From Fabrea salina (lineage: Eukaryota; Ciliophora; Heterotrichea; Heterotrichida; Fabreidae), in the NCBI GenBank assembly GCA_022984795.1, contig JALIHJ010000028.1, positions 1 to 64,000 of the forward strand: a DNA stretch of 64,000 nt, read 5' to 3'. The stretch's first letter is position 1. Each line of letters starts with the position of its first letter. Under the pieces are notes generated by a model. It searched no databases. It was not told the DNA's origin and saw only the letters and a list, made by a program, of their open reading frames with translations. Both the position numbers and the translations under genes were made by a program. Shown here one piece after another: positions 37,881-47,206 of the stretch.

Positions 37881-38834
37881 TTACCACTCAAGAAAAGGAT
37901 CGTCACCTGGCCTTACTGAAGGAGCTTTAGAAGTTGAGTCAGGGTAGTGCTGGTAGTTGGAAGTATCGTTTGGAGAGTGCACAGTAGGTCTGTAAGACAT
38001 TTGGACTTCTTTTCTGATGATTCTTTCCCAGTCCAAGCCTGCGAACCACCTGTGCCTTTTGATGTCCTCTACTCCGCGTTTCAGATTCCCGTAGCGCTTA
38101 GTTAAGTCAGCTTCAAGCAGGTGCTTGACGAGGCTTCTAGCGTTTTTGTCAAAGTTCCTAGGGAACTTAACCTTTCCTTTGAGAATTTTCTGGTAAATAG
38201 CCATGGGGTCTTCGTCACTAAAAGGGTCAATCCCAGCAAGCATTTCGTAAATAATAATTCCTAGTGCCCACCAGTCCACTGGCTTTCCGTGGCCTTTGTT
38301 CAGGAGTATTTCGGGAGCTAAGTACTCTGGAGTGCCACAAAGAGTGTAGGTCCTGGACTCTACTACTTTGGCAAATCCAAAGTCAGTCAGTTTTAAATAC
38401 CCGTCTTCGCAAATCAGTAAGTTTTCGGGCTTCAGGTCCCGGTACACTACATTCAAGGAGTGCATATACTCAAACATAAGCACTATCTGGGCGGAGTAGT
38501 GCTTCGCCATCTCGTTTTCTAGTTTGCCCACTGTGCGGAGGTAACTGAATAACTCCCCTCCAGGCACGTACTCAAGTGCAAAGTACAAGTATCTTTCGTC
38601 TTGAGCGTAACTTAGCAAGTTAACCAGAAAAGGGTGCTGGATCATTCTGAGAATTGAAAACTCGGAAATAACATGGTCTACTTGCTTCATTCGTAGGATT
38701 TCCCCCTTTTTGAGAATTTTAAGCGCAACAAACTCGCCAGTGGTCTTTAGTCTAGCGAGTCTCACTCGTCCAAATGACCCTACTCCAAGGGTTTGAAGTA
38801 TTTCTAAATCATCTGGCTCAACTTTACTCGCCAT
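37881..38834 (-). CDS. PKA catalytic-subunit-like AGC kinase
   Basis: 317 residues, little more than the catalytic core. GVGSFG at 17-22, VALKILKKGE, YRDLKPEN (catalytic D133), DFG (D151), activation loop YTLCGTPEYLAPE with the phosphothreonine site, PVDWWALGIIIYEMLAG, and an end DDPFLEW that takes the place of the PKA FxxF tail. Closest to the PKA/PKG group; regulation by a cyclic-nucleotide regulatory subunit is likely but not shown here. Divergent from the methyltransferase gene, 50 bp apart. Confidence 0.92.
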   Translation of the reverse strand: MASKVEPDDLEILQTLGVGSFGRVRLARLKTTGEFVALKILKKGEILRMKQVDHVISEFSILRMIQHPFLVNLLSYAQDERYLYFALEYVPGGELFSYLRTVGKLENEMAKHYSAQIVLMFEYMHSLNVVYRDLKPENLLICEDGYLKLTDFGFAKVVESRTYTLCGTPEYLAPEILLNKGHGKPVDWWALGIIIYEMLAGIDPFSDEDPMAIYQKILKGKVKFPRNFDKNARSLVKHLLEADLTKRYGNLKRGVEDIKRHRWFAGLDWERIIRKEVQMSYRPTVHSPNDTSNYQHYPDSTSKAPSVRPGDDPFLEW

Positions 38835-38884
38835 TTAACTTTATGAATGCTATGTTGGAATCCTTTCTATAGGAATCATTAAAT

Positions 38885-39724
38885 ATGATCAGAAGAAAGG
38901 TTATTAGGTATTTCGCTATGGCGTCTGAGTTTTCACAGTACGAAGAGGGCACGAGGAAGTACTGGAACCACATAGGGGACTGGTATGTGAAGTACAACCT
39001 TGAAAACTCCAACAAGATGTACAAAGCAATGGCTCCATTTCTCAAACTGGAGAATGCAAAGTCAATCATAGACGCTGGTTGTGGAGCTGGAAATGGAGCT
39101 CAAATTCTTCAGTCTTACGCCCCTAACGCTAACTTCACACTTGTTGACATAAGTGACGATTTAGTTACTAAAGCACAAGGACTTAATTTGCCTAGAACTC
39201 AAGTTAGGCGCGAAAATGCCGAGTTTCTCACTGACCCAGACGGAACGTTTGACGTTTACATCAGCAATGGACTTCTGGAGATAGTGGACAACCCTTCCTG
39301 GCTGATTCACGAAGCTTACAGAGTGCTGAAGCCAGAAGGAACAGCTGCGTTTTCTATCTACGGCAGAATGGGGATTTGCAACACCCTTAGAATTTACAAG
39401 TCAATCAAAATGAAGCTTAAACTCAGGAAAGGAATTTCAGAGCCTAGGTTTGAACTCTCAGACCCTGAAAAGGCAAAGGTCCTGATTAAAGATGCTGGTT
39501 TTAGGGATATAAAGTACTTCTACGAACAGTATCACTTTCCTTCGTTAGAGCCTAAAGATGTCTTTGGGTTGTACTGGGAAAACCCTGTGTTGAGGGAAGG
39601 TGCTGAACAGGAAGGAAAAACTAAAGAGTTGGAAAAAGCCATTTTGGAAGAGTTGGAGGACATTTTGTACGAAAAGGAAGAACCACTTATTTACGAAGCC
39701 TTAATCCTCACTGCTTCCAAGTAG
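38885..39724 (+). CDS. SAM-dependent class I methyltransferase
   Basis: 279 residues. Motif I IIDAGCGAGNGAQIL (about residues 61-75), acidic end of strand 2 VDISDDL, motif IV-like FDVYISNGLLEIVDNP and the post-motif EAYRVLKPEGTAAF identify a Rossmann-fold methyltransferase of the UbiE/methyltransf_11 type. The substrate is unknown. There are two possible starts, 38885 (MIRRKVIRYFAM) and 38918 (MASEFSQYEEG); the longer one adds a short basic helix that could be a mitochondrial signal. Stop TAG. Confidence 0.85.
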   Translation: MIRRKVIRYFAMASEFSQYEEGTRKYWNHIGDWYVKYNLENSNKMYKAMAPFLKLENAKSIIDAGCGAGNGAQILQSYAPNANFTLVDISDDLVTKAQGLNLPRTQVRRENAEFLTDPDGTFDVYISNGLLEIVDNPSWLIHEAYRVLKPEGTAAFSIYGRMGICNTLRIYKSIKMKLKLRKGISEPRFELSDPEKAKVLIKDAGFRDIKYFYEQYHFPSLEPKDVFGLYWENPVLREGAEQEGKTKELEKAILEELEDILYEKEEPLIYEALILTASK

Positions 39725-39742
39725 TTTAATTAATCATATATA

Positions 39743-40657
39743 ATGAAAATAGCCTCTGCATTTCTTAAAGAGCTCCCCCTTGTAGACCACGCTGTGCTTT
39801 ACGGGTCTTCTTACCTCAAGAAACCTTTGATTGGAGCAGACAGCTCTGCCCAAGTAGACTTGATTCTAGCTGTGAAGGACCCTTTGGACTGGCACAGACA
39901 AAACCTCAAAACAAACCCTAAGCACTACTCCTCAGTGTGCCAGTCAGAAGGCCCCGAGTTCATTGTAGACAGTGTTTCTAAGGCTGCAGGAATTCACTAC
40001 AACCCCTTCGTTTACTTCGAAGGAAAGCGCTTTAAGTACGGAGTCATTTCAGTACAGGACTTGTGTGAAGACCTAAGAAACTGGAAAACACTTTACATGG
40101 CAGGGAGGTTCCAAAAACCTAAGTTAGCCTTGGTGGAGGACAAACGTGTCACTATAGCTCAGCAAAAGAACTTGAGAATGGCTTTGGCTGTAGGCATGCT
40201 TACTTTGCCTGAAATAACTACAGAAGAAGACCTTTTTTTCAGAATAAGCAGCATTTCTTATGTGGGCGACAACAGAATAGAGGACCCTAGTAAGGTGAGG
40301 AACATAGTGAAAGGAAACATAGACAAGTTTTTGGACATGTACTTGCCTATGATAAAGGACTTTGGAGGGTTTGACATAGACAACGGAGCAGTTGAGGTAA
40401 TTTGTAAGTAGAGAGAAGGAGACATCCAAGTGTTTGTCAAAGAACTGCCTGAGTGGCTGCAGGCAAGACTGCCTAACCTCACAAACCTAGACTGGGAAGC
40501 AAGGGAGAATGAAATCTTTGCAGTCTTTGCAGAGAAGAACGCTGCTTACTCTTACCAGCAAATCCTCCACGCTTTAAGAACAACCTCGTACAATCACATT
40601 TTCAAGTATGCAGTTGAAAAACTCTTAAAGGCGTTTAATGGGTGGTCTAAAAGCTAA
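39743..40657 (+). CDS. TAMM41: TAM41 mitochondrial CDP-diacylglycerol synthase (one 15-nt intron)
   Basis: Two exons, 39743-40396 and 40412-40657, giving 299 residues. The nucleotidyltransferase-like start (FLKELPLVDHAVLYGSSYLK) and the GADSSAQVDLILAVKDPLDWH stretch, followed by NPKHYS, are diagnostic of TAM41/MMP37, which makes CDP-diacylglycerol from phosphatidic acid and CTP for cardiolipin synthesis on the matrix side of the inner membrane. The intron removes an in-frame TAG and joins NGAVE to REGDIQVFVKELPEWLQ, which continues the family's C-terminal part. TRIAP1/Mdm35 (25800-26018) acts in the same pathway. Confidence 0.92.
40397..40411 (+). other. 15-nt spliceosomal intron in TAM41 gene
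   Basis: GTAATTTGTAAGTAG, GT-AG ends, with an internal in-frame stop if retained. Exon phase 0 on both sides. Lengths of 15-16 nt are characteristic of heterotrich ciliates. Confidence 0.9.
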
Positions 40658-40694
40658 GTACTGAGTAGTTAAGTTTACAGTTATTTTTTAATTC

Positions 40695-41537
40695 ATGGCG
40701 AATAACGACACCAAAGCAAAAAGGAACAACTCAATGCCAGCTTCGAGAAACAACCCACGCACATGCCCTCTTTCCGACCCTTCAATTGGAATTGTTTCGG
40801 AGAACGACCACAAAGTAGGTCTTTGCCTCTGTAGGTTCTGCACTTGCTCCAAACACGTTTGTCCTTATTTAGAACATTCCGACCTTTATTTAAAATCAGC
40901 TTTCAAGTCTACTTACAACAACGAGTTCAAGAAGTCAGGTTTTGACAAGCCCATTAGGGTCGAGCCTAAACTCTACCAACCAAACAAGCAAAAGATGGAC
41001 TTAACCACCACTAACAATGTAGAGTACAAGCCTTTTTCAGTGCCTCCACAGGAACAGAAAGAAGCTAGGTACTCCAAACCAAAACCCTTCACTGTCAGTG
41101 GAGAGTCTTCTTACTCCAACCAGTTCCCCAACTGGGGTCCTTACTATGTTAACTACGAAAAAAGGTGGCATCCTCCCGTTAGGTCTACTGAAATTAGGTT
41201 CCAAGGAGATAGCAGCTACAGAAACAGCTTTTTGTCACTTTCTCAGGAGCAAATCAAGCACACCAAAACTAACTTCAGTACTTTTAGTGCTTTAGGAAGT
41301 AAGTTTTCTTTGGGGCCTAAGGTGGCCATGGACGCCAAAACTACCTACGCAGAAAAAATGCAGAACTACAACGGAACTAACCTGAACTACAGGGTCAAAG
41401 TAAAGGCTCCCAAGGTCAATAACCCCTCCACTCCCAAAGATCACTTTAAAACAAGCACAGGAAACTTCTTCAAAACCTTCACTCCCCAAACTAAGGACCC
41501 CAGAATGTTCAGGCACCAACTGATGTCCAGAGGCTAA
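40695..41537 (+). CDS. SAXO-type (MAP6-related) axonemal microtubule protein
   Basis: 280 residues. The N-terminal Cys motif CLCRFCTCSKHVCPY (residues 44-57) is the hallmark of SAXO/FAM154 proteins. It is followed by spaced Mn-type modules (LKSAFKSTYNNEF, DLTTTNNVEYKPF, SGESSYSNQF, GDSSYRNSFLS, DAKTTYAEKM), which bind and stabilise microtubules. SAXO proteins sit on centrioles, basal bodies and axonemes, fitting a heavily ciliated cell. Start ATG 40695 after TTTAATTC. Confidence 0.87.
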   Translation: MANNDTKAKRNNSMPASRNNPRTCPLSDPSIGIVSENDHKVGLCLCRFCTCSKHVCPYLEHSDLYLKSAFKSTYNNEFKKSGFDKPIRVEPKLYQPNKQKMDLTTTNNVEYKPFSVPPQEQKEARYSKPKPFTVSGESSYSNQFPNWGPYYVNYEKRWHPPVRSTEIRFQGDSSYRNSFLSLSQEQIKHTKTNFSTFSALGSKFSLGPKVAMDAKTTYAEKMQNYNGTNLNYRVKVKAPKVNNPSTPKDHFKTSTGNFFKTFTPQTKDPRMFRHQLMSRG

Positions 41538-41558
41538 TTAATCTAATTAAGCATAATA

Positions 41559-41979
41559 ATGAACGTGCATCAGGTTTCTAAGAAACTCTTGTTCTTTGAG
41601 TCTAGGTTCAGTTTGGCTTTCCTCAGTCCAGCTCCTATTTTACCAGGACGTAAGGCAATATCTAGACTCCCTAGTCACTTCCAAAGTCCAGGTCAAGAAC
41701 CTCCACGAACTGACTGCTGAACAAAACACTGACCTTTGGCTTACTGTCCAAAAAGTCAACTCTGTTTTGCAGGAAACTTACGAGTCCACTGCCTTCACAA
41801 TAGAAGTCAAGGACGGAGTAAACTCCCAGCTCTTCATCAACGTAATTCCTAGAAAACACGGAGACCTACCTGTGAACGACGTTATTTACAGACACTTAGA
41901 AACTCCTTCGGAACAACTAGACAACCCTGAGTTCCACGACTTAGCCCAGAATCTTTCTTTGAAACTTTCAAATGCTTAA
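41559..41979 (+). CDS. FHIT-like HIT-fold protein without the HIT histidines (one 16-nt intron)
   Basis: Exons 41559-41649 and 41666-41979, 134 residues. Spliced, it reads FFESRFSLAFLSPAPILPGHSLV and VQVKNLHELT, then DLWLTVQKVNSVLQETY, FTIEVKDG, and INVIPRKHGDLPVNDVIY; this follows human FHIT along most of its length (PILPGH, PRK.GD, ND.IY). FHIT cleaves diadenosine polyphosphates through the motif HVHVHVLPRK. Here the same place reads QLFINVIPRK, so all three histidines, including the nucleophile, are replaced. Probably a non-catalytic nucleotide- or protein-binding relative. Confidence 0.85.
41650..41665 (+). other. 16-nt spliceosomal intron in FHIT-like gene
   Basis: GTAAGGCAATATCTAG, GT-AG. 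Removing it joins PGR's first base to ACTCC and restores PGHSLV, the match to FHIT. It lies in phase 1 and shifts the frame if retained. Confidence 0.88.
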
Positions 41980-42009
41980 GTTAACACAATTACTGGCATA
42001 AATAATACA

Positions 42010-42984
42010 ATGGCTTTAAGAAAGTTAGTTTACATTGACTCCGACTTAGTTTTTGACTTCAGGGGCTTGCAGTTTTGCTTAGCTCGGGCCCACCAAAGCT
42101 TACAGCAGGAATCAATCAACACCCTGTACAACAAAAGCTTAACAGAGGGATTCAGAAACCTAGGCATAGAAGTAACCAAACAAGAAGTAACTAACTACCT
42201 CAGCTCTGTAAGACCCCACCTTAACTCTTACAGTGTTTTGAAAGCTTTGAAAGATAACCAAAACACTATTAAACTCATTAGTTTCCTGGAGCAGGAGTAC
42301 ACTGAGCATGTACTTCAGAGTTACTCGCCCTTTGCTGAGTTAATAGATGGAGTCGAGTACCTATCCCACCAAGACTTGCTGCAAATCAACCCTTCTTCAC
42401 TAGGCACTGACTGTCTTTATGTGCTAAATGACTTAAGTTTAACTACAAAGCTCAGAAAGCAAGGCCTAGAAGCTAAGCACGTTAAGTTTCCCAGAGAAGA
42501 GTCAGACGAACTAAGTCTGAACCACTTGGCAGACTTAGTTGAAACTACCCAAACTTGTGAATTCTTTTTGTGGAAGAACTCAGTTGTGCTTGAAAACACT
42601 CCAGTCATGGTTGGAAGCATTGTAAGCGGCTTTGGAAGGGGCTCGAAAGACCTAGGGTTTCCCACAGCCAACTTGGAGTTAACAAGTAGTGTCAACTCTG
42701 GAGGACTTGTTCCTGGGATTTACGCTGCAACTGCTTGTTTCGAAGGCTCTGAAACACCTTACAAGGCAGCAGTGTCTATAGGGTGGTGTCCTTACTACAA
42801 CAACCCTGAAAAAACAGTGGAAGCCCATATTATGGAAAAGTTCGAAGGAGACTTGTACGGAGAAGTGCTTACAGTGCGGTTAGTTGCCTACTTAAGAGCA
42901 GAGTGTTCTTTTAGGAACGTGGAAGACCTGATTAGGGCTATTGGGTACGATGTAAAGCTTACTGACGAGTTAGTTAAGATTTAA
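42010..42984 (+). CDS. Riboflavin kinase with a HAD-like N-terminal region
   Basis: 324 residues. Residues of about 198-320 are the flavokinase domain: GSIVSGFGRGSKDLGFPTAN, PGIYAA, and VSIGWCPYYNNPEKTVEAHI, with the conserved Gly/Lys/Thr-Asn nucleotide site and the catalytic Glu of VEAHI. It makes FMN from riboflavin and ATP. The first 190 residues look like a worn HAD-hydrolase domain (LVYIDSDLVFDF with D10 and D12, helical cap), as in plant FMN hydrolase/riboflavin kinase fusions, but later HAD motifs are not obvious. Cytosolic or mitochondrial. Confidence 0.9.
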   Translation: MALRKLVYIDSDLVFDFRGLQFCLARAHQSLQQESINTLYNKSLTEGFRNLGIEVTKQEVTNYLSSVRPHLNSYSVLKALKDNQNTIKLISFLEQEYTEHVLQSYSPFAELIDGVEYLSHQDLLQINPSSLGTDCLYVLNDLSLTTKLRKQGLEAKHVKFPREESDELSLNHLADLVETTQTCEFFLWKNSVVLENTPVMVGSIVSGFGRGSKDLGFPTANLELTSSVNSGGLVPGIYAATACFEGSETPYKAAVSIGWCPYYNNPEKTVEAHIMEKFEGDLYGEVLTVRLVAYLRAECSFRNVEDLIRAIGYDVKLTDELVKI

Positions 42985-43038
42985 GTAATCACGTGAGTTA
43001 ACAATCCGCTTTGTTAAATATGAATATAATTAAAAGAA

Positions 43039-43635
43039 ATGCTGAATTTGCTGAGTCGAAGGTTTTCACACAACTGCAAGTCTTTAATAAAGCACCCGCA
43101 CTACTGCAAGATCTTTTGTCCTCTCTGCTACGAAGAAGGCCAAGAGATGCTTGAGTCTGGAGTTAATTACTTCAAGCTTTTCTTGCTGCCTGAGACGTAC
43201 AGCATTGACAAAGCCGCACTTTCCCAGAAGTACCGGGCTTTCCAAAAAATTCTGCATCCCGACAAACTGCGAGCTCATGGGTTCACTAACCCAAACTACT
43301 CCAAGTTCTTGTACCAAGCCTACAAGACCCTAGAAGACGACGTTGAGCGGGGAAAGTACTTGATGGAGCTTATGCAGGAATCAGTGGGAGAACTCGAAGT
43401 GAAGGATGTAGACTTTTTAGAAGAACAACTAGAAAAAAGAGCTTTGTTGTTTGAAGAGGGCGAAGAGGAAGCTAAAGAAGTTCTGGACGAAGTCAAAGGT
43501 GCTATAGAAGAGATCACTGGGAAGATCGAGAAGTGCTTTGATAAAGGAGACTGGGCATCCGTCAAAGACTTACTTGGGAAACTGAGTTTTATGAGGAAAC
43601 TCGAACTGGAGGCTAGACACAAAGCCTGTGCTTAA
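43039..43635 (+). CDS. HSCB: HSCB/Jac1 mitochondrial iron-sulfur co-chaperone
   Basis: 198 residues. A basic mitochondrial leader (MLNLLSRRFSHNCKSLIKH) and a short Cys cluster (CKIFCPLC) precede a J domain with HPD (AFQKILHPDKLRAHG, about residues 70-80) and a C-terminal three-helix HscB domain (SVGELEVKDVDFLEEQLEK...). HSCB brings the ISCU scaffold to mitochondrial HSP70 for transfer of Fe-S clusters. Full length for the family. Confidence 0.93.
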   Translation: MLNLLSRRFSHNCKSLIKHPHYCKIFCPLCYEEGQEMLESGVNYFKLFLLPETYSIDKAALSQKYRAFQKILHPDKLRAHGFTNPNYSKFLYQAYKTLEDDVERGKYLMELMQESVGELEVKDVDFLEEQLEKRALLFEEGEEEAKEVLDEVKGAIEEITGKIEKCFDKGDWASVKDLLGKLSFMRKLELEARHKACA

Positions 43636-43701
43636 TAACATCTTTGATTAAAACTAAGTTAGAGAAAGAACGGGAGGCTACTATTAGTCAATAAAGAATA
43701 A

Positions 43702-44151
43702 ATGGTGAGGTTCATCAAACCAGGAAGGATAGTGATTCTTCTCACAGGACGCTACGCTGGAAAAAAAGCAGTTGTAGTTAGGTGCTATGACGAAGGAACC
43801 AAAGACAGAAGGTTCCCTCATTGCTTAGTAGCAGGAATTGAAAAGCCCCCCTTGTTCGTCACACCTAATATGCACGAGAAAAAGCAAGAACGTCGCACCC
43901 GAGTCAAGGCCTTTGTGAAATATGTTAACTACCAGCACATGATGCCAACTCGTTACCAAGTGGCTTCAGAGATCGACCTTAAAGGCATTGTTACAGACGA
44001 AAAGATGAGCACCCTGCAGTCAAGGAAGGCACTCAAGAAAGAACTCCGCAACTTGCTGACCCAGAAGTACACCTCCCAAGCTGCCCCCAAGAAAGGCGAA
44101 AAAGGCGCAACTCTCCACACCAAGTTCTTATTCGCTAAGTTACGATTCTAA
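43702..44151 (+). CDS. RPL27: Ribosomal protein eL27
   Basis: 149 residues, full length. KPGRIVILLTGRYAGKKAVV is the family's KOW-like start, followed by PHCLVAGIEKPP and KAFVKYVNYQHMMPTRY. Large-subunit protein. Same strand as eS8, 31 bp apart. Confidence 0.96.
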   Translation: MVRFIKPGRIVILLTGRYAGKKAVVVRCYDEGTKDRRFPHCLVAGIEKPPLFVTPNMHEKKQERRTRVKAFVKYVNYQHMMPTRYQVASEIDLKGIVTDEKMSTLQSRKALKKELRNLLTQKYTSQAAPKKGEKGATLHTKFLFAKLRF

Positions 44152-44182
44152 AAGGATGGCTTCCATTTTATAATTAGTGGCA

Positions 44183-44806
44183 ATGGGAATCTCACGTGAC
44201 AAGAGACACAAGCGTAGGAACACTGGAGGCAGAATGCCCATTCACCAGAAGAAGCGTGCCTTCGAAAAGGCCAGACAGCCCGCAATGACCAAGTTAGGCC
44301 ACAAACGTATTCACAGTATCCGGGTTCGTGGAGGAAACTACAAACAAAGGGCACTGAGACTTGACTCAGGCAACTTCTGCTGGAGCTCCCAGGAAACGAC
44401 TCGCAAGGCGCGTATCTTCGGAGTGGTGTACAACGCCACAAACAACGAACTCGTGAGGACTAACACTTTGACCAAAAACACAATAGTGGAGGTTGACGCT
44501 ACACCCTTCGTTCAGTGGTACTACAGAGAGTACGGGGTGTACCTCGGTAGGAAGAAGGAAGAAGAAGCCAAAGAACGCTCTGCCAAAGCCCAAGAAAAGT
44601 TCGAAAAAATCCAAGAGTCCTGGAAAGAAAAGCAAGACAAGCAGGTGCTGGACGAAAACTTGAAAGAAGTCCTTAAAAGTGGAAAAGCTCTGGCTTGCAT
44701 CAGGTCCAGACCTGGACAGTGTGGAAGAGCTGACGGCTACTTACTCGAAGGTCCTGAACTCGAGTTCTACAAGAAAAAACTTGAGAAGAAGAAGGGCAAA
44801 AAATAA
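44183..44806 (+). CDS. RPS8: Ribosomal protein eS8
   Basis: 207 residues from the ATG at 44183 ([20 protein letters not shown]), the family's invariant start. [19 protein letters not shown] and the C-terminal [20 protein letters not shown] complete a full-length small-subunit protein. Between them lies a charged helix ([20 protein letters not shown]). Confidence 0.96.
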   Translation: MGISRDKRHKRRNTGGRMPIHQKKRAFEKARQPAMTKLGHKRIHSIRVRGGNYKQRALRLDSGNFCWSSQETTRKARIFGVVYNATNNELVRTNTLTKNTIVEVDATPFVQWYYREYGVYLGRKKEEEAKERSAKAQEKFEKIQESWKEKQDKQVLDENLKEVLKSGKALACIRSRPGQCGRADGYLLEGPELEFYKKKLEKKKGKK

Positions 44807-44854
44807 CTAACTGGCTTTTATGCTTTAAGAAATTAAGTTGTCCATATTTAATCA

Positions 44855-47179
44855 ATGCAGCAGAAGAGGGAACAACCATTGCGCCTCAGAGAGTTAATCA
44901 AAGAAGTCAGGGCCTGCAAGACAGCTGCAGAGGAACGTGCAGTTGTTTCCCAAGAAGCTTCAGAAATCCGAGACAGCTTCCGCGACGAAAACTATAAGTT
45001 CCGCCATAGAAGTGTTGCCAAGTTGCTTTTCATTCAAATGATGGGGTACCCAACTAACTTTGGCCAGGTGGAGTGCTTGAAACTAATAGCCAGCACCAAC
45101 TTCACTGAAAAGCGAGTGGGGTACTTGGGACTCACTCAACTCCTCAACGAAAAAGACGACGTGTTAGTTATGGTTACCAACTCTATGCAGATAGACATGA
45201 ACAACAGCAACACCCGAATTTCAGGAATTGCCCTGACAGCTTTGGCCAACATCGCAACTGGAGAGATGTGCAGGGACCTTTCTAAGGACGTTTGTCGCTT
45301 AATGAGCCACTCTAACTCTTACATACGCAAAAAAGCTGCAATGGCTGGGTGCAGGGTTGTAAGAAAGTGCCCTGACATGATTGAAGAAATTGCAGAGGAG
45401 GTGCCTAAATTGCTCCAGGACAGAAGCCATGTGGTGGTTATGAACGGAGTTAACTTGCTTCTTGAGATTTTAAAGATTGAAAGCAGTGCAAAGCAGGGAT
45501 TTGAGCAGTACCTCGAACTCTTAGTTAGAGCTTTGAAGAACTTGCTGCACACAGTGCATTCTCCTGAGCACAGTATTGGGGGTGTCATTGACCCTTTCCT
45601 TCAAGTGAGTTTGCTTAAGTTACTGGGCCAACTAGGAGTGGGCAAAAACAACGAAGAACTTGCAGACTGCTTGGCTCAAGTTGCCACTAATACAGAGTCC
45701 ACTAAAAACCCTGGAAACTCAGTTTTATACGAGTGCGTTCGGACAATACTGGATATTGAAGGAACTAGTGGACTGAAGGTGCTTGCCACTAACATTATGG
45801 GAAGGTTCCTGATGAACAGGGACAATAACTTGAGGTACGTAGCACTGAATTCTTTGTTGAAGTTCGTTAAGTCCGACCAAATAGCTGTGCAGCGACACAA
45901 GCAAACAATTCTGGAGTGCCTTAAAGACATTGACATCACTATTAGAAAGAAAGCCCTAGAACTAACCTACAGCATCATCAACGAGTCCAACGTGACCCAA
46001 ATCGTGCAAGAGATGATTAACTTCCTTATAGAGTCTGAAGCTGAGTTTAAAGAAGCCCTTGTAACTAAGATCTGCTTAGCTGTAGAAATGCACAGTCCTA
46101 GCAGAGTGTGGCAGATCGACACTATTATTAGGGTACTGACTTTGGCTGGTGTTTACGTTCCAGAAGAGGTAGTGGCCTCAACTGCCCACATTATATCTGA
46201 CTCTTCAGAACTGCACTCCTACTCAGTCCACAAACTCTTTAGAGCACTTAGGGACAACAAAGACCAGCAAGGGCTAGTTTTACTGTCTATCTGGGCTATA
46301 GGGGAGTTTGGGAACTTTCTGCTCACAAGCAGTCAAGACGGGGACTTGGAGTACGAAGCAGTGCCTGGGGACCAGATTCTAAGTAGTTTAAGCGAAGTTA
46401 TGAAGAACGGAGACCAAACTTTGAAAGAGTACACACTTACTGCACTATTCAAGTTAAGTGTTAGGTTGCCTGAAATGTCAGAAACTATCAAAAAACTTCT
46501 AGAAAAAGAAAAGGCTTCAATCAACGTAGAGCTCCAGCAAAGGTCTTGTGAGTACCTGCAACTTCTAGAAAGCAACTGGAACCAAGTAAGGAAGCCCCTT
46601 TTGGAAAACATACCTCCTTACAAAAAGGCAGTCGAAAAACCTCAGTTGACAGAAATCAAAAGCCAACCAGCTTTGAAAAAAGAACATAACTTACTAGACC
46701 TAGACCTTATTTTCGACTCTGATACACAAGAAAACCCTTCCCAGCCAGTACCACCAACAGAGAGTTTAATTGATATTTTTGAGTCAAACACAGACAGGTT
46801 CTCTGAGTTCGAAGAAGCCAAACCCTCAGAAACCTTTGACTTAGTGGCTTTTGAAGACGAAGAAATCAAGGTTTCTTTTTCTTGTTCCAAACCTTCAGAA
46901 CCCAAAACTACCTTTATACAAGCAGTGTCTACCAACAAAACTTCTGCTGCCATTTCAAACTTTAAGTTATCAGTGGCAGTGCAGAAGCACCTAACTCTTT
47001 CGCTGTCAAACGCAACTTCGAACTACATAAATCCAGGAGAAAGCAGCCGCCAGGACATGAACATCACTAACACTCAGCAAGGCCAAAAGCCCATAGTGCT
47101 TCGACTCAAAATAGACTACACCTTAGGTTCTAACAAGTCCAAAATGACTACAGTTGACTCTTTCCCTAAAGATTTTTAA
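44855..47179 (+). CDS. AP-1 clathrin adaptor gamma subunit
   Basis: 774 residues. The trunk (residues 1-580) has the gamma-adaptin signature (LRELIKEVRACKTAAEERAV, RHRSVAKLLFIQMMGYPTNF, RVGYLGLTQLLNE) and continuous HEAT-like helices. The hinge carries a clathrin box (LLDLDLIFDSD), and the last 115 residues form the gamma-ear (VSFSCSKPSE...LRLKIDYTLG). AP-1 sorts cargo between trans-Golgi and endosomes; the ear recruits accessory proteins such as epsin-like ENTH proteins (one is coded at 19750-20961). Confidence 0.95.
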   Translation: MQQKREQPLRLRELIKEVRACKTAAEERAVVSQEASEIRDSFRDENYKFRHRSVAKLLFIQMMGYPTNFGQVECLKLIASTNFTEKRVGYLGLTQLLNEKDDVLVMVTNSMQIDMNNSNTRISGIALTALANIATGEMCRDLSKDVCRLMSHSNSYIRKKAAMAGCRVVRKCPDMIEEIAEEVPKLLQDRSHVVVMNGVNLLLEILKIESSAKQGFEQYLELLVRALKNLLHTVHSPEHSIGGVIDPFLQVSLLKLLGQLGVGKNNEELADCLAQVATNTESTKNPGNSVLYECVRTILDIEGTSGLKVLATNIMGRFLMNRDNNLRYVALNSLLKFVKSDQIAVQRHKQTILECLKDIDITIRKKALELTYSIINESNVTQIVQEMINFLIESEAEFKEALVTKICLAVEMHSPSRVWQIDTIIRVLTLAGVYVPEEVVASTAHIISDSSELHSYSVHKLFRALRDNKDQQGLVLLSIWAIGEFGNFLLTSSQDGDLEYEAVPGDQILSSLSEVMKNGDQTLKEYTLTALFKLSVRLPEMSETIKKLLEKEKASINVELQQRSCEYLQLLESNWNQVRKPLLENIPPYKKAVEKPQLTEIKSQPALKKEHNLLDLDLIFDSDTQENPSQPVPPTESLIDIFESNTDRFSEFEEAKPSETFDLVAFEDEEIKVSFSCSKPSEPKTTFIQAVSTNKTSAAISNFKLSVAVQKHLTLSLSNATSNYINPGESSRQDMNITNTQQGQKPIVLRLKIDYTLGSNKSKMTTVDSFPKDF

Positions 47180-47206
47180 ATGTTAGTTAAATTGCTGAGT
47201 TAGAGG

